Below are positions 34,778 through 43,614 of a DNA stretch of 64,000 nt, one piece after another; within the stretch, counting starts at the first letter, position 1; each line of letters begins with the position of its first letter. Origin of the DNA: Clostridium muellerianum (GTDB lineage: Bacteria; Bacillota; Clostridia; Clostridiales; Clostridiaceae); contig NZ_JABBNI010000058.1 in assembly GCF_012926525.1 (NCBI RefSeq), positions 124,001 through 188,000 on the forward strand. The letters are read 5' to 3'. The notes beneath the pieces are model-generated. The model was not told where the DNA came from and ran no database searches. It saw nothing but the letters and a program-made list of their open reading frames with translations. A program made the position numbers and the translations under genes.

Positions 34778-35926
34778 ATGAACGTAATTACCTATTGTTT
34801 AAAGATTGAAAATGATAGTTCGGATTTATATTATAAAGAAATATCATTAATTTCAGATAAAGTAGTGGAAAAAATTAAAAGCTCACATTCTTTAATAATT
34901 AATAATTTCGTAAGTTTTATAAAACGAAGCGGCATAGAAGAATGTAGAAGTAATGAAGAATATATTTTAGAGTTTCTTACTATAGGGGTTTTACTTTTGG
35001 TATATGAGGATAGAGCTAAAAAGTTGAAGTTAATTCCTCAAAAGGCGCTTTCATACTTATCTCGAGTTCGAAATAATACTAAGATTTTAAAACCTGGATT
35101 TAATAAACTTAAAGGAATATTATCAACAATGTTTCTTGATAAGAATCAAATAGACAGTATTAGTTTTGAAAAAGTATATTTTAGTGATTTTATTAATTTA
35201 CTTAGATGGATGGAAGCTTCAGGTGATTTTAAGTTTTCTTTGGAAAGGTTAGTTAATTGGTACAAGTTTCTTAAAAGTGAATCTAAAGAATATAAAAATG
35301 AAGTTATTAGTAAGGCTATCTCTGCTGCTAAATGGTTTAAAATAGAAGGAAGTAAATCACTTAGTAAATATACTTGGGGTGTAAATAATTTTTTAGTTAA
35401 AAATCATCCAGGATATAGATTTAGAGAAGATGTGTTGTTTTGTGGCAGAAAGGAAATAGAATATCATCTTAATATGGTTGGAGCTGAAATACTTAATAAA
35501 GTTTTTAGAAAGGATTTTATTAAAACAAAATCTAAAATGGTTTTAGTTCCTTCTTGTATGAGGTTTCACAATGATGCTAATTGTAAGGTTAAGAAAACTG
35601 ATAAAGGTTATTTTTGTGCAAGCTGTAGTGAAGCCTGCAAGGTAAATAAACTTTCAAAGATAGGCGGTAAACATAATTTTAAGGTATATATGATACCTCA
35701 TGAGTCAGAAGCTTTTTCAAAAGGAAAAATATTAAAAAGAGAAATTGGAGTTGTAGGAGTAGCTTGTGTTCTTAACCTGCTTGAAGGTGGTTGGAGGGCA
35801 AAAAGTTTAAATTTCATACCACAATGTGTAATATTAGATTACTGTGGCTGTAAAAATCACTGGCATAAAGAGGAGATAAAAACGGATATAAATATGGGAG
35901 AGTTAAAAAGAGTACTACAAATTTAG
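34778..35926 (+). CDS. DUF116 family protein
   Basis: The 382-residue protein has a long alpha-helical N-terminal part without recognised motifs (residues 1-245) and a C-terminal DUF116 domain with Cys-rich segments (CMRFHNDANC, CASCSEACK) and the signature VGVACVLNLLEGGW...CVILDYCGCKNHWH. The Cys spacing suggests a metal or iron-sulfur site. DUF116 proteins occur in anaerobes with no assigned reaction. AAGGGGG precedes the ATG. It follows the cation efflux gene by 94 nt, but a functional link is unclear. Confidence 0.8.
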   Translation: MNVITYCLKIENDSSDLYYKEISLISDKVVEKIKSSHSLIINNFVSFIKRSGIEECRSNEEYILEFLTIGVLLLVYEDRAKKLKLIPQKALSYLSRVRNNTKILKPGFNKLKGILSTMFLDKNQIDSISFEKVYFSDFINLLRWMEASGDFKFSLERLVNWYKFLKSESKEYKNEVISKAISAAKWFKIEGSKSLSKYTWGVNNFLVKNHPGYRFREDVLFCGRKEIEYHLNMVGAEILNKVFRKDFIKTKSKMVLVPSCMRFHNDANCKVKKTDKGYFCASCSEACKVNKLSKIGGKHNFKVYMIPHESEAFSKGKILKREIGVVGVACVLNLLEGGWRAKSLNFIPQCVILDYCGCKNHWHKEEIKTDINMGELKRVLQI

Positions 35927-36131
35927 ATGTGAAAAATATTTGAAATACTCTTTTTAAAAAATTTACTTTAATCTAAGAATTGCTTGATTTACGTTTCATA
36001 CTCCAAATTAATTCTTTTATTTACTTGTCCACTCTTAAGAATCTTTTTATATTTTTTATAGCCTAATTACAAAGTTTATTTTCTTATTATATCTTCTTCA
36101 AATATAGAAGTTACCTCATTTATTCAAAAGA

Positions 36132-36602
36132 CTAACCGTTTGCGTTTTGCTTTTCTAAATTTAAAAGCTTTTCTTTCATTTCTAGCCCACCTGCATAGCC
36201 AACTAAATTTCCATTAGCACCGATAACACGATGACATGGAATAAATATAGCAATTGGATTCTTGTTATTTGCCATACCTACTGCACGGCAAGCTTTTATA
36301 TTACCTATGTTTTGGGCTATATCTTTGTAGCTACAAGTTTTGCCATAAGGAATTTGCTGTAGGGAACTCCAAACTTTTTGTTGAAATTCAGTTCCGTTTG
36401 GTGATAGAGATAGATCAAAGCTTTTCCTATTTCCATGTAGATATTCCTCAAGTTGTTTAATTGCTTTTTTTATTAATGGGGTTTCAATTATATTTGCGTC
36501 AGGAAAAGTAATTTCTCCAAGATGCATATGGGTAATGGCTATGCCATTCTCAACAATGCTTATTTTACCAATTTCTGTTTCGTAGTAAAATATGTTTTTC
36601 AC
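36132..36602 (-). CDS. ogt: Methylated-DNA--protein-cysteine methyltransferase
   Basis: The 156-residue protein carries the active-site IPCHRVIG motif (Cys accepts the alkyl group) and the helix-turn-helix segment with PYGKTCSYKDIA and the ACRAVG arginine-finger. It repairs O6-alkylguanine in DNA in a suicide reaction. GTG 36602 is preferred since GGAGG lies 8 nt upstream; the longer frame would start inside that site. It is a stand-alone gene convergent with the DUF116 gene. Confidence 0.93.
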   Translation of the reverse strand: MKNIFYYETEIGKISIVENGIAITHMHLGEITFPDANIIETPLIKKAIKQLEEYLHGNRKSFDLSLSPNGTEFQQKVWSSLQQIPYGKTCSYKDIAQNIGNIKACRAVGMANNKNPIAIFIPCHRVIGANGNLVGYAGGLEMKEKLLNLEKQNANG

Positions 36603-36710
36603 AAGTAATACCTCCACAGTGTATAGTTATTCTATAGATATATTTTACTATATTCACTGCGTATTGTCTTTGAAAATATTATTTTAACATAATGCAAGTG
36701 ATAATAGATT

Positions 36711-36754
36711 AAAACAAAAGGGCTACGCTCTAAAATCCTATATGCGTTCGCCCT
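36711..36754 (-). terminator. Terminator of the cupin gene
   Basis: On the minus strand AGGGCGAACGC pairs with GCGTAGCCCT and is followed by TTTTGTTTT. It lies 39 nt past the cupin stop. Confidence 0.8.
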
Positions 36755-36792
36755 ATGGTTTATATATTCTTATATTGGTATTAGGGGATACT

Positions 36793-37479
36793 TTAATCTC
36801 CAGCAGCTTGAGCATCTGCCTTAGTTTTGTGAAGTGTACCATGTGGATGTTGAGGTGGTGCATAAATAGAATATAATTTAATAGGTCCCTTTCCCGTATT
36901 GATTAAATTATGCCATGTACCAGCAGGCACAAATATTGCAAAACCATCATGAACTTTCATCTGAAAATCCAAGTGTTTTTGGCTGTTACCCATTTTTACA
37001 ATTCCTTGACCTTCTTCAATACGTAAGAATTGATCAACATCGGGATGAATTTCTAATCCTATGTCGTCTCCTGGATCTATACTCATTAAAGTGAGTTGGT
37101 AGTGTTTTCCTGTCCAGAGAGTAGAACGAAAATAGTTATTTTCCTTAGTAGCTTCCTCAATATTAATTGCAAAAGGTTCTGGTCCATAATCCTTTGATTT
37201 AGTTGAATCATCATCCTTTGAAGGTTTAAAAGAATTGGATTTTAAATTACTGTTTATAGGCGAATTGGGGTAATTAGGCTTTAAATTGCTATTCATGTTA
37301 TTTTTCATATTATTAGTAAAAGGAACATATCTGCTGTTAGTATTCTGATTTGAAAAGCCTGAAGCATACATAGGCATATTCATCATACAAGGACATTGAT
37401 ACATTCTATAGGCATTAAGCATATATCTTTGTGGATTAATAAAATAAGAAGATGGATATGTTTTGTAAGGATTATACAT
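36793..37479 (-). CDS. Cupin domain protein with Met/Asn/Tyr-rich N-terminus
   Basis: The first 100 residues of this 228-residue protein are low complexity, rich in Met, Asn, Pro and Tyr, with CPCMMNMPMY, resembling spore-coat-like proteins. Residues about 105-228 form a small cupin: GLEIHPDVDQFLRIEEGQG and VPAGTWHNLINTG give the His/Glu metal site, and YAPPQHPHGTLH ends the fold. Similar cupins are found in clostridial spore and stress gene sets. ATG 37479 is chosen because AAAGGA lies 9 nt upstream. Its own function is unknown. Confidence 0.75.
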   Translation of the reverse strand: MYNPYKTYPSSYFINPQRYMLNAYRMYQCPCMMNMPMYASGFSNQNTNSRYVPFTNNMKNNMNSNLKPNYPNSPINSNLKSNSFKPSKDDDSTKSKDYGPEPFAINIEEATKENNYFRSTLWTGKHYQLTLMSIDPGDDIGLEIHPDVDQFLRIEEGQGIVKMGNSQKHLDFQMKVHDGFAIFVPAGTWHNLINTGKGPIKLYSIYAPPQHPHGTLHKTKADAQAAGD

Positions 37480-37726
37480 ATTATTCATTCCTTTCATGGG
37501 ATTATAGAATTATTATATGATTTATGTTTAAAAAGTGTGATTAACAACTATTACAGTGCTATGTAAATTTATACATAGGATTTTTTTATTTTTTGTTGTA
37601 AAATTGTATTATAATATGATTAAAATTTAACAAGAAATGGACCAGCATATGTAGTTAATAATTGACGAAAATTATAGTATATAATATTTTCGACATTAAA
37701 TTTTTAAATTTTTGGAGAGTGATATT

Positions 37727-37978
37727 GTGATAACTATTAGTGTTTGTGTAGGAAGTGCTTGTCATTTAAAAGGATCTTATAAGGTTATAAATAGTTTGCA
37801 AAAATTAATTTCACAATATAAATTAGAAGCTTCAGTTGAATTAAAGGGGGCCTTTTGTCTTGGTCATTGTACACAAGGGGTTTCTGTAAAAATTGATGAG
37901 AAAGAAAAAATATATTCAGTTAATGAAAGAAATGTGGAGCAGTTTTTTGATGAAGAAGTTGTTAGGAGGACAAAATAA
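37727..37978 (+). CDS. Thioredoxin-like [2Fe-2S] protein (HydS operon)
   Basis: The 83-residue protein is a small thioredoxin-fold ferredoxin like the NuoE C-terminal domain: Cys pair in CVGSAC (residues 6-11) and pair in FCLGHC (residues about 43-48). It passes electrons between partners such as NADH dehydrogenase modules and hydrogenases. GTG 37727 follows GGAG by 9 nt. Its last base overlaps the ATG of the hydrogenase gene, so the two are translationally coupled and it probably feeds or reads that sensor. Confidence 0.85.
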   Translation: MITISVCVGSACHLKGSYKVINSLQKLISQYKLEASVELKGAFCLGHCTQGVSVKIDEKEKIYSVNERNVEQFFDEEVVRRTK

Positions 37979-39699
37979 TGAAATATATGAATTTTTCCAG
38001 TGCTAACTGTAAAAATTGCTACAAGTGTTTGCGATCATGTCCTGTGAAAGCTATAAAATTCAAAAATCAACAAGCAGAAATTGTAGAGGATAGATGTATT
38101 GCATGCAGTCATTGTCTAGCAATATGTCCTCAAAATGCCAGACATATAGTAAGTGATTTGGAAAGAGTTAAAGAGGCTATAAATTCAGGTAAGCGGGTAA
38201 TAGCAACTATTGCGCCTTCCTTTGCAGGAGTTTTTGATGTAGACCCTGGCAGGTTTGTAAGTGTACTCAGAAAATTGGGCTTTTCTCATATAGAAGAAAC
38301 TGCTTCAGGGGCAGATGTAGTTTCAGAACTGTACAGACAGTACATGAAAGAGGAAAAGTTGGACAACTATATATCAACAGCATGTCCTTCAGCTAACTAT
38401 ATAATTGAAAAGTATTTTCCACAATTGATTAAGTACATGATTCCAACAGTATCACCTATGATTGCACATGGAAAGGTATTAAGAAAGATTTATGGAGAAG
38501 ACAGCTTCATAGTATTTATTGGACCTTGTATGGGGAAAAAAATAGAATCTGAAAGCTTCATAAATAAGGAGGTTTTAGATGCAGTAGTAACCTTTGAAGA
38601 ACTTACAAATTGGGTAGAAGGTTTAAATGTGGATATGCAGGGTTTAGAATCAAGTGAATTTGATAGAAATTCCTTTAAGGATGGAAGAAAATATCCACTA
38701 TTCAGAGGCATAATAAATTGTGTAAGTGATGTTATTCAAGAGAAAAAACTAGAAGTCATATCTGTAAGTGGTACAGAAGAATGTATGGAGTTATTTAAAA
38801 GTATTGAAAAGGGAGAGGTTACTAATGCTTTTATTGAAGCTAGTGCATGTAAGGGCAGCTGCATTGGTGGGCCAGGTATGATCAATAATGAAAAGGGTTA
38901 TTATAAAAGAGTTCAAAAGGTTAAAAATTATATAAATAGAAATACCTCTATTAGTGAACACAAATTGGACATAGATAAAGACATAGATTTTTCTAGATCC
39001 TTTATAGATAAGAGTATTGAAAAAAATATAGCTTCAGAAAAAGAAATAGAAAAGATAATGATGGAAATGGGAAAATACAATATTCATGATGAACTTAATT
39101 GTGGAGTATGTGGTTACAATACCTGTAAAGAAAAGGCTCAAGCTATATTTGAAGGTATGGCAGAATCTAATATGTGTCTTCATTATATGAGAAATAGAGC
39201 TGAGAGCATAAGAAATGTTATATTCGAAAATGCAGTTAACTGTATTATATTCTTGGATGGTGAAATGAGAATTAAAGACATCAACCCTGCTGCAGAAAAT
39301 GCATTTACAGTTAGGGCTGAAAATATAATAAATAAGCCAGTATCTTTGATTATGGATGATAGGGACTTTAAACATGTAAAGGAGACAGGAAATGATATAT
39401 TAGGCAAAAAAGTATCTTTTCCAAATTATAATCTAGATTTTATAGAAACAGTACGATATCTTGAAAAACAGGATATAGTAATGATAGCTTTAGTAAACAT
39501 TACAGAGGAAGAAAAAAATAAGAGAAAGCTTGTAAAACTTAAAGAAAGTACCATAAATACAGCTCAAGAAGTAATACAAAAACAAATGCGTGTGGCACAG
39601 GAAATAGCAAGTTTACTGGGGGAAACTACAGCGGAAACAAAAATTGCATTGACTAAATTGAAGAAAGTAGTAGAAGAAGAAAAAGGGTGTGATAGTTAA
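37978..39699 (+). CDS. Sensory [FeFe]-hydrogenase with PAS domain (HydS-like)
   Basis: The 573-residue protein has two N-terminal [4Fe-4S] sites (Cys11/14/17/21 and 40/43/46/50), an H-cluster domain (residues about 70-310), a CGVCGYNTC four-Cys motif (about 367-375) and a C-terminal PAS domain (about 400-510) followed by a coiled coil. The H-cluster ligands are Cys136, Cys184, Cys291 and Cys295. Ala135 stands where catalytic hydrogenases have the proton-relay Cys, as in the sensory hydrogenase HydS of Thermotoga. Together with the PAS domain and downstream phosphatase this indicates hydrogen or redox sensing, not bulk H2 production. Confidence 0.88.
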   Translation: MKYMNFSSANCKNCYKCLRSCPVKAIKFKNQQAEIVEDRCIACSHCLAICPQNARHIVSDLERVKEAINSGKRVIATIAPSFAGVFDVDPGRFVSVLRKLGFSHIEETASGADVVSELYRQYMKEEKLDNYISTACPSANYIIEKYFPQLIKYMIPTVSPMIAHGKVLRKIYGEDSFIVFIGPCMGKKIESESFINKEVLDAVVTFEELTNWVEGLNVDMQGLESSEFDRNSFKDGRKYPLFRGIINCVSDVIQEKKLEVISVSGTEECMELFKSIEKGEVTNAFIEASACKGSCIGGPGMINNEKGYYKRVQKVKNYINRNTSISEHKLDIDKDIDFSRSFIDKSIEKNIASEKEIEKIMMEMGKYNIHDELNCGVCGYNTCKEKAQAIFEGMAESNMCLHYMRNRAESIRNVIFENAVNCIIFLDGEMRIKDINPAAENAFTVRAENIINKPVSLIMDDRDFKHVKETGNDILGKKVSFPNYNLDFIETVRYLEKQDIVMIALVNITEEEKNKRKLVKLKESTINTAQEVIQKQMRVAQEIASLLGETTAETKIALTKLKKVVEEEKGCDS

Positions 39700-40871
39700 T
39701 GGAGTTTTTTATAGAAGTAGCTTACGGTACTCTGATAAAACATGGAGAAGAACTGCCAGGAGACATGGTAAATGTAGTAAGATTAGAAGATTGCACCATA
39801 ATAGTGCTGGCAGATGGTCTTGGAAGCGGTGTGAAAGCTAATATTCTTGCCACTCTAACCTCTAAAATTGCAGGCACTATGCTTAAAGAAGGTGCAGATA
39901 TATATGAAACCATAGATACTATAGCTAATACACTTCCAGTATGTAAAGTTAGAAATATTGCATATTCTACTTTTACCATAATTAAAATTTATAATAATGG
40001 ACAGGCATATATTGCAGAATATGATAGCCCACCTATTTTTGCTATGAGAAATGGTGAAACTATGGATATAAGCAAAAAAGAAGTTATTATAAATGGCAAA
40101 ATTATAAAAGAAAGCAACTTAATTTTACAAGAAAATGATGTACTTACTGTGGTAAGTGATGGAGTAATACATGCAGGTATTGGAGAAATATTGAATTTAG
40201 GATGGCAGTGGAAGGATGTAGAAACTTACTTAAAAAAGAGAACAGGTAATAATTTAAATGTACAGGTTATAGCTAAAGATTTACTTGAGGCATGTTGGGA
40301 TTTATACTGCTGTAAACCAGGAGATGATACTACTGTTGTTTCTGTTAAAATAAGACAACCATCTTATGTAAATGTATTTACAGGGCCACCTAAAGATAAA
40401 GAAATGGACAGCACTGTCATAAGGAATTTCATGAATAGTCCAGGTAAAAAAGTTATATGTGGAGGAACAGCTGCTAATATTGCAGAAAGGGAGCTTAATA
40501 GAAAGCTTAAAGTTAATTTAGACTTTTTAAATAAGAATGTTCCGCCTACAGCTTCTATGGAAGGAATAGATTTAATAACAGAAGGGGTTTTAACTTTAAG
40601 TATGGCTATAGAAAAAATAAAAAAGTATTTAAATCCTTCATCTGATGATAGAGAATTTATAGATTACAATGGAAAAGATGGAGTATCTGCTTTAGTTAAA
40701 ATTCTCATGGAAGATTGTACCCATTTAAATTTGTGGGTAGGAAAAGCCGTAAATCCAGCACACCAAAATCCAGATTTTCCTGCAGATTTAAGTATAAAGT
40801 TAAAATTAGTAGGGGAATTGTATAATCAGATGAAAAGTTTAGGAAAAAACGTGAATATAAATTATGTATAA
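39699..40871 (+). CDS. SpoIIE/RsbU-type PP2C phosphatase (HydS operon output)
   Basis: This 390-residue protein has a SpoIIE/PP2C phosphatase domain in residues 1-225 with metal-binding Asp residues in VLADGLGSG, VVSDGVIHAG and PGDDTTVVSV. Residues 230-390 form an extra C-terminal region that I do not recognise. PP2C phosphatases of this type dephosphorylate anti-anti-sigma factors or other phosphoproteins. The start overlaps the hydrogenase stop (TAATG), showing tight coupling. The three-gene order matches known sensory hydrogenase loci; the target phosphoprotein is not in the window. Confidence 0.85.
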   Translation: MEFFIEVAYGTLIKHGEELPGDMVNVVRLEDCTIIVLADGLGSGVKANILATLTSKIAGTMLKEGADIYETIDTIANTLPVCKVRNIAYSTFTIIKIYNNGQAYIAEYDSPPIFAMRNGETMDISKKEVIINGKIIKESNLILQENDVLTVVSDGVIHAGIGEILNLGWQWKDVETYLKKRTGNNLNVQVIAKDLLEACWDLYCCKPGDDTTVVSVKIRQPSYVNVFTGPPKDKEMDSTVIRNFMNSPGKKVICGGTAANIAERELNRKLKVNLDFLNKNVPPTASMEGIDLITEGVLTLSMAIEKIKKYLNPSSDDREFIDYNGKDGVSALVKILMEDCTHLNLWVGKAVNPAHQNPDFPADLSIKLKLVGELYNQMKSLGKNVNINYV

Positions 40872-40885
40872 GGATAGAGGAACAG

Positions 40886-41011
40886 TTTCATAGTTTAAAA
40901 ATAATGTGACACAAGTAACCGAAGAAACGTTAAGCTGTATTCCTGCACAACATATATCAGTCTTCATACAGCTTAATGCTTCTTCTTAGTGCATTGTGTA
41001 TAGCATTATTT
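40886..41011 (+). repeat. Structured intergenic element, copy B
   Basis: It shares the 29-nt left block with copy A (10037) and the loop AACATATATCA (40949-40959). Inner arms 40921-40940 and 40966-40985 pair over about 19 bp (including CGTTAAGCTGTAT with ATACAGCTTAATG). Outer arms AAATAATG/CATTATTT and ACACAA/TTGTGT also pair. The stems have a different sequence from copy A, yet both fold. Confidence 0.6.
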
Positions 41012-41295
41012 CAAAAGGCTTGTAGCTTGATATTAATAAAATCTATATAATCCTTTTGCTTTTTCATATGTGATGATTCAACAAAAGTATCATCTACACA
41101 AAGGTTTTTTGATAGATATGAACCGCATTTAGGACAGCAGGGAATATCGAATTCTTGTACTAAAAATTCATCATTATTCATATTAGAGATCATTTTATCA
41201 ATAAACACCTTGTTATCATAAAGTTCATCACAGCAGGGTTTATCACATTGAAAAAGGCCGTAATCACCTTGTGGAGCAAGTAATTCTCCCTTTTT
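41011..41295 (-). pseudogene. Sir2-family deacetylase remnant
   Basis: About 94 codons of a macrodomain-linked or plain Sir2 protein remain: PQGDYGLFQC, CCPKCGSYLSKNL and the VDDTFVE segment, with the zinc-binding Cys pairs. The NAD-binding N-terminal part and the C-terminal end are missing, and the frame opens after a TGA without a usable start. It is a dead fragment. Confidence 0.75.
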
Positions 41296-41314
41296 TCATA
41301 GCAAAATCCTTTCA

Positions 41315-41460
41315 TTATTTTGCATATTTAATAGCCTTTACAGGGCAATTTTCTAAGCAAAGACCACAATGTAAGCAGTTTGCTTGTTTTATAAAATAAG
41401 GTAAGCCTTTATCTACACACTGCTGAGGGCAGATTCTTCTATTATTCTTTATATAATACT
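41315..41460 (-). pseudogene. 4Fe-4S ferredoxin-type C-terminal fragment
   Basis: About 48 codons encode ICPQQCVDKG followed by CLHCGLCLENCPVKAIKY and a stop. The Cys pattern is one ferredoxin-type cluster plus part of another. No start codon or ribosome site precedes it, so it is the tail of a lost iron-sulfur protein. It sits directly upstream of the sir2 remnant on the same strand. Confidence 0.65.
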
Positions 41461-41524
41461 TAATTAATACAAATAGCACTTATTTGCAGTAATTAAGCAT
41501 TATGAGAGTTACACTAATCATTAG

Positions 41525-41578
41525 AATTTAAGAAATTACATTATATCATAGCTATGATATAATGTAATTTCTTAAATT
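41525..41578. repeat. 54-bp perfect palindrome
   Basis: AATTTAAGAAATTACATTAT... (41525-41551) is the exact complement of 41552-41578, giving 27-bp arms with no loop bases. It overlaps the stop codon of the leftward PPOX gene and may serve as its terminator, although no separate T-run follows. Confidence 0.8.
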
Positions 41579-41978
41579 AAAGAGTATATTCTGCAGGCGG
41601 ATTTCCTGAGAAATCAGCTATAACAGCTTTTGTACCTGTAAGATAGAATACTTCAAATATTGGATTATCAGCAGTTTGATACTGACTTTTTACAATAGGA
41701 TTGTTCATGCATGCTTCTTTTGCAGACATATTGTTTTCAAACACAGCCTTACCATTTAGACGAATCCATGCATACGAAGGACTAGAAACAGAAATTTCAA
41801 TGTAAGGGTTTTCCTTCATGTCTTTATAAACATCTTTAGTATTATTAGTGCAGAACCACAGCTTACCATCCTTTTCAAGACAAAACATGAAAGGACGACA
41901 TTTTGCCTTTCCATCACGGCCCACTGTTGCAAGATACTGTACTGGATTTTCACTTAAAAACTTTACTACTTCATTCAT
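41577..41978 (-). CDS. Pyridoxamine 5'-phosphate oxidase family protein (1)
   Basis: The 133-residue protein has a split-barrel flavin-binding fold of the PPOX-like family: VQYLATVGRDGKAKCRPFMF at the N-terminus, KLWFCTNNTKDVYKDMKENP, and the WIRLNGKA strand. Such small flavoproteins bind FMN, F420 or haem and often reduce quinones or act in detoxification. GAGGAG precedes the ATG. It is divergent from an HxlR regulator, the same pairing as at 59619/60143, so it is likely controlled by that regulator. Confidence 0.88.
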   Translation of the reverse strand: MNEVVKFLSENPVQYLATVGRDGKAKCRPFMFCLEKDGKLWFCTNNTKDVYKDMKENPYIEISVSSPSYAWIRLNGKAVFENNMSAKEACMNNPIVKSQYQTADNPIFEVFYLTGTKAVIADFSGNPPAEYTL

Positions 41979-42130
41979 ATTTAATATCTCCTCATTATAT
42001 TTCAGTTATTTATATAGAAATTACTTTCATTAACGTTAATAATTTTAAATTTATTGATTTTTGCCGGTTACAATTATATAATATATTCCATAGTATGCTT
42101 TTGCAAGTAAGCACTTTTAAGTAATATAAG

Positions 42131-42142
42131 TACCTATAGGTA
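42131..42142. promoter_or_regulatory. Candidate HxlR operator (1)
   Basis: TACCTATAGGTA is a perfect palindrome between the divergent PPOX and HxlR genes, with further AAGTA repeats just to the left (around 42105-42131). It resembles HypR/YodB-type sites with TAC/GTA half-sites. Confidence 0.4.
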
Positions 42143-42234
42143 ACTATTTAGTTATTACAAGGCTTTGAAGCATAAGTTATTAGTAGTAGATAGTAAATAC
42201 AGATGCCTAATATAAAAAAAGGAGGTGAAATTTT

Positions 42235-42573
42235 ATGAAAAAAGAATTACCTGCTTGTCCTGTTGAAACTACTCTTTTACTCATTGGTGAAAAGTGGAAG
42301 GTGTTAATATTAAGAGATCTTATGGAAGGTACTAAACGTTTTGGTGAATTAAAGAAATCAATAGGTACAATAAGTCAAAAGATGTTAACTCAGCAGTTAA
42401 GAGAGATGGAGGAGGATGGATTAGTTAGTCGAAAGGCTTATGCTGAAATCCCACCAAGAGTTGAATACTCACTTACAGAATACGGGGTTAGTCTAAAGCC
42501 TATACTTGATTCCATGTGGGCATGGGGTGAACAATATAAAGAAAAGATAAAGGCAAACTCAGATTTATACTAA
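42235..42573 (+). CDS. HxlR-family transcriptional regulator (1)
   Basis: This 112-residue winged-helix protein has the HxlR pattern: N-terminal Cys8 (ACPVE), LIGEKWKVLILRDL, GTKRFGELKKSIGTISQKMLTQQLREME and IPPRVEYSLTE. HxlR proteins such as YodB and HypR use the N-terminal Cys to sense quinones, diamide or other electrophiles. GGAGGTGA precedes the ATG. It probably controls the divergent PPOX gene. Confidence 0.9.
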   Translation: MKKELPACPVETTLLLIGEKWKVLILRDLMEGTKRFGELKKSIGTISQKMLTQQLREMEEDGLVSRKAYAEIPPRVEYSLTEYGVSLKPILDSMWAWGEQYKEKIKANSDLY

Positions 42574-42639
42574 AAAAGTGGAGAGTATTTTAATTGATAT
42601 TGAACAACAATAAATTGAGAGGAACTAAAAGCAATTAGG

Positions 42640-43320
42640 TTATACACTCTGATTGCTTTCAGAATCTTGATTTATACATATAGTATTTCTAGATTTAAAA
42701 TATTGAAAAACAGCACTATATATTTTTGTGATATTTCCTACAAGTATAGCACAAATTACTGTTCCTTCGCGCACTCCTTTTATATTTCCAAAAGTGAAAA
42801 GTGAAATTATTATTGCAATTATACATAAAGTGGAATCAAATATAATTTTTACATTTCCAAATTTTTTTGCTAATTTATTAGAAATAGCTTTTACAACACC
42901 TTCTCCAGGATTTATAATTACATTAGCAACAACCTGTAAATATACTCCTAAAGCTAAGAGTGAACATCCCAAAAGTAAAACAAGCATTTTTATTAAATAA
43001 ATATTAGGATTTACAGAGGCAAAAATGTTCATTCCTAAATCAACGAAGAAACCAAAGAATGGACCTACAAATAATTGAAGGTATTGTTCTTTGGGAAAAT
43101 CTTTTCTTAAAACAATTATTTCCACAAGAAAAAATACAATACTCAATAAAAAGGTGAATTGCCCAACAGTAAGCGGGAATATCATAGAAAGTACATAGGG
43201 CAGACTATTAATAGGGGTTGTTCCTAAACCTGATTTTGAGGTTAGGCTTATTCCTAAACCCATAAAAAATAAACCCAGAATAAATATAAAATATCTTAAA
43301 ATTATTTTGTATTTGCACAT
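42640..43320 (-). CDS. YczE/YitT-like membrane protein
   Basis: The 226-residue protein has five to six transmembrane helices and the conserved GLGISLTSKSGLGTTPINSLPY segment (residues about 22-43) and NPGEGVVKAIS typical of the YczE/YyaS family (DUF6198-type). Its transport role is unknown. ATG 43320 is chosen because AAGGAGG lies 8 nt upstream; the longer GTG frame would start inside the site. It is divergent from a MarR gene, and both promoters carry the same 14-bp operator. Confidence 0.85.
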   Translation of the reverse strand: MCKYKIILRYFIFILGLFFMGLGISLTSKSGLGTTPINSLPYVLSMIFPLTVGQFTFLLSIVFFLVEIIVLRKDFPKEQYLQLFVGPFFGFFVDLGMNIFASVNPNIYLIKMLVLLLGCSLLALGVYLQVVANVIINPGEGVVKAISNKLAKKFGNVKIIFDSTLCIIAIIISLFTFGNIKGVREGTVICAILVGNITKIYSAVFQYFKSRNTICINQDSESNQSV

Positions 43321-43362
43321 TAGTAGCACCTCCTTAAAAAATAGTTCTTGTTTATAGCAATA

Positions 43363-43376
43363 GTTTCATATGCAAC
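43363..43376 (-). promoter_or_regulatory. MarR operator at the yczE-like promoter
   Basis: GTTTCATATGCAAC here is the exact reverse complement of the site at 43582-43595. It lies 43 bp upstream of the membrane-protein start. Confidence 0.65.
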
Positions 43377-43581
43377 TATTATTATAATGATTTATAAATA
43401 CGGTGTCAATATTTACTTTTAGTTATTAAATGATTAGTATTTTGATATTTCTACTTTTTAAGTTTGTATTTTCATATGGCATCTGATTAATAAGCATTAG
43501 ATGAAGTTGGCTTTTATTTTATGTTATTTATGTTTTGATTAGAATTGATTGACAGTATAGTATATTTACTTTAAAATTAAG

Positions 43582-43595
43582 GTTGCATATGAAAC
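43582..43595 (+). promoter_or_regulatory. MarR operator at the marR promoter
   Basis: GTTGCATATGAAAC is a near palindrome (GTT-CATATG-AAC core) 20 bp before the marR ATG. With its twin at 43363 it suggests autoregulation plus control of the divergent membrane protein. Confidence 0.65.
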
Positions 43596-43614
43596 TTAAG
43601 TTGGAGGATTATTT

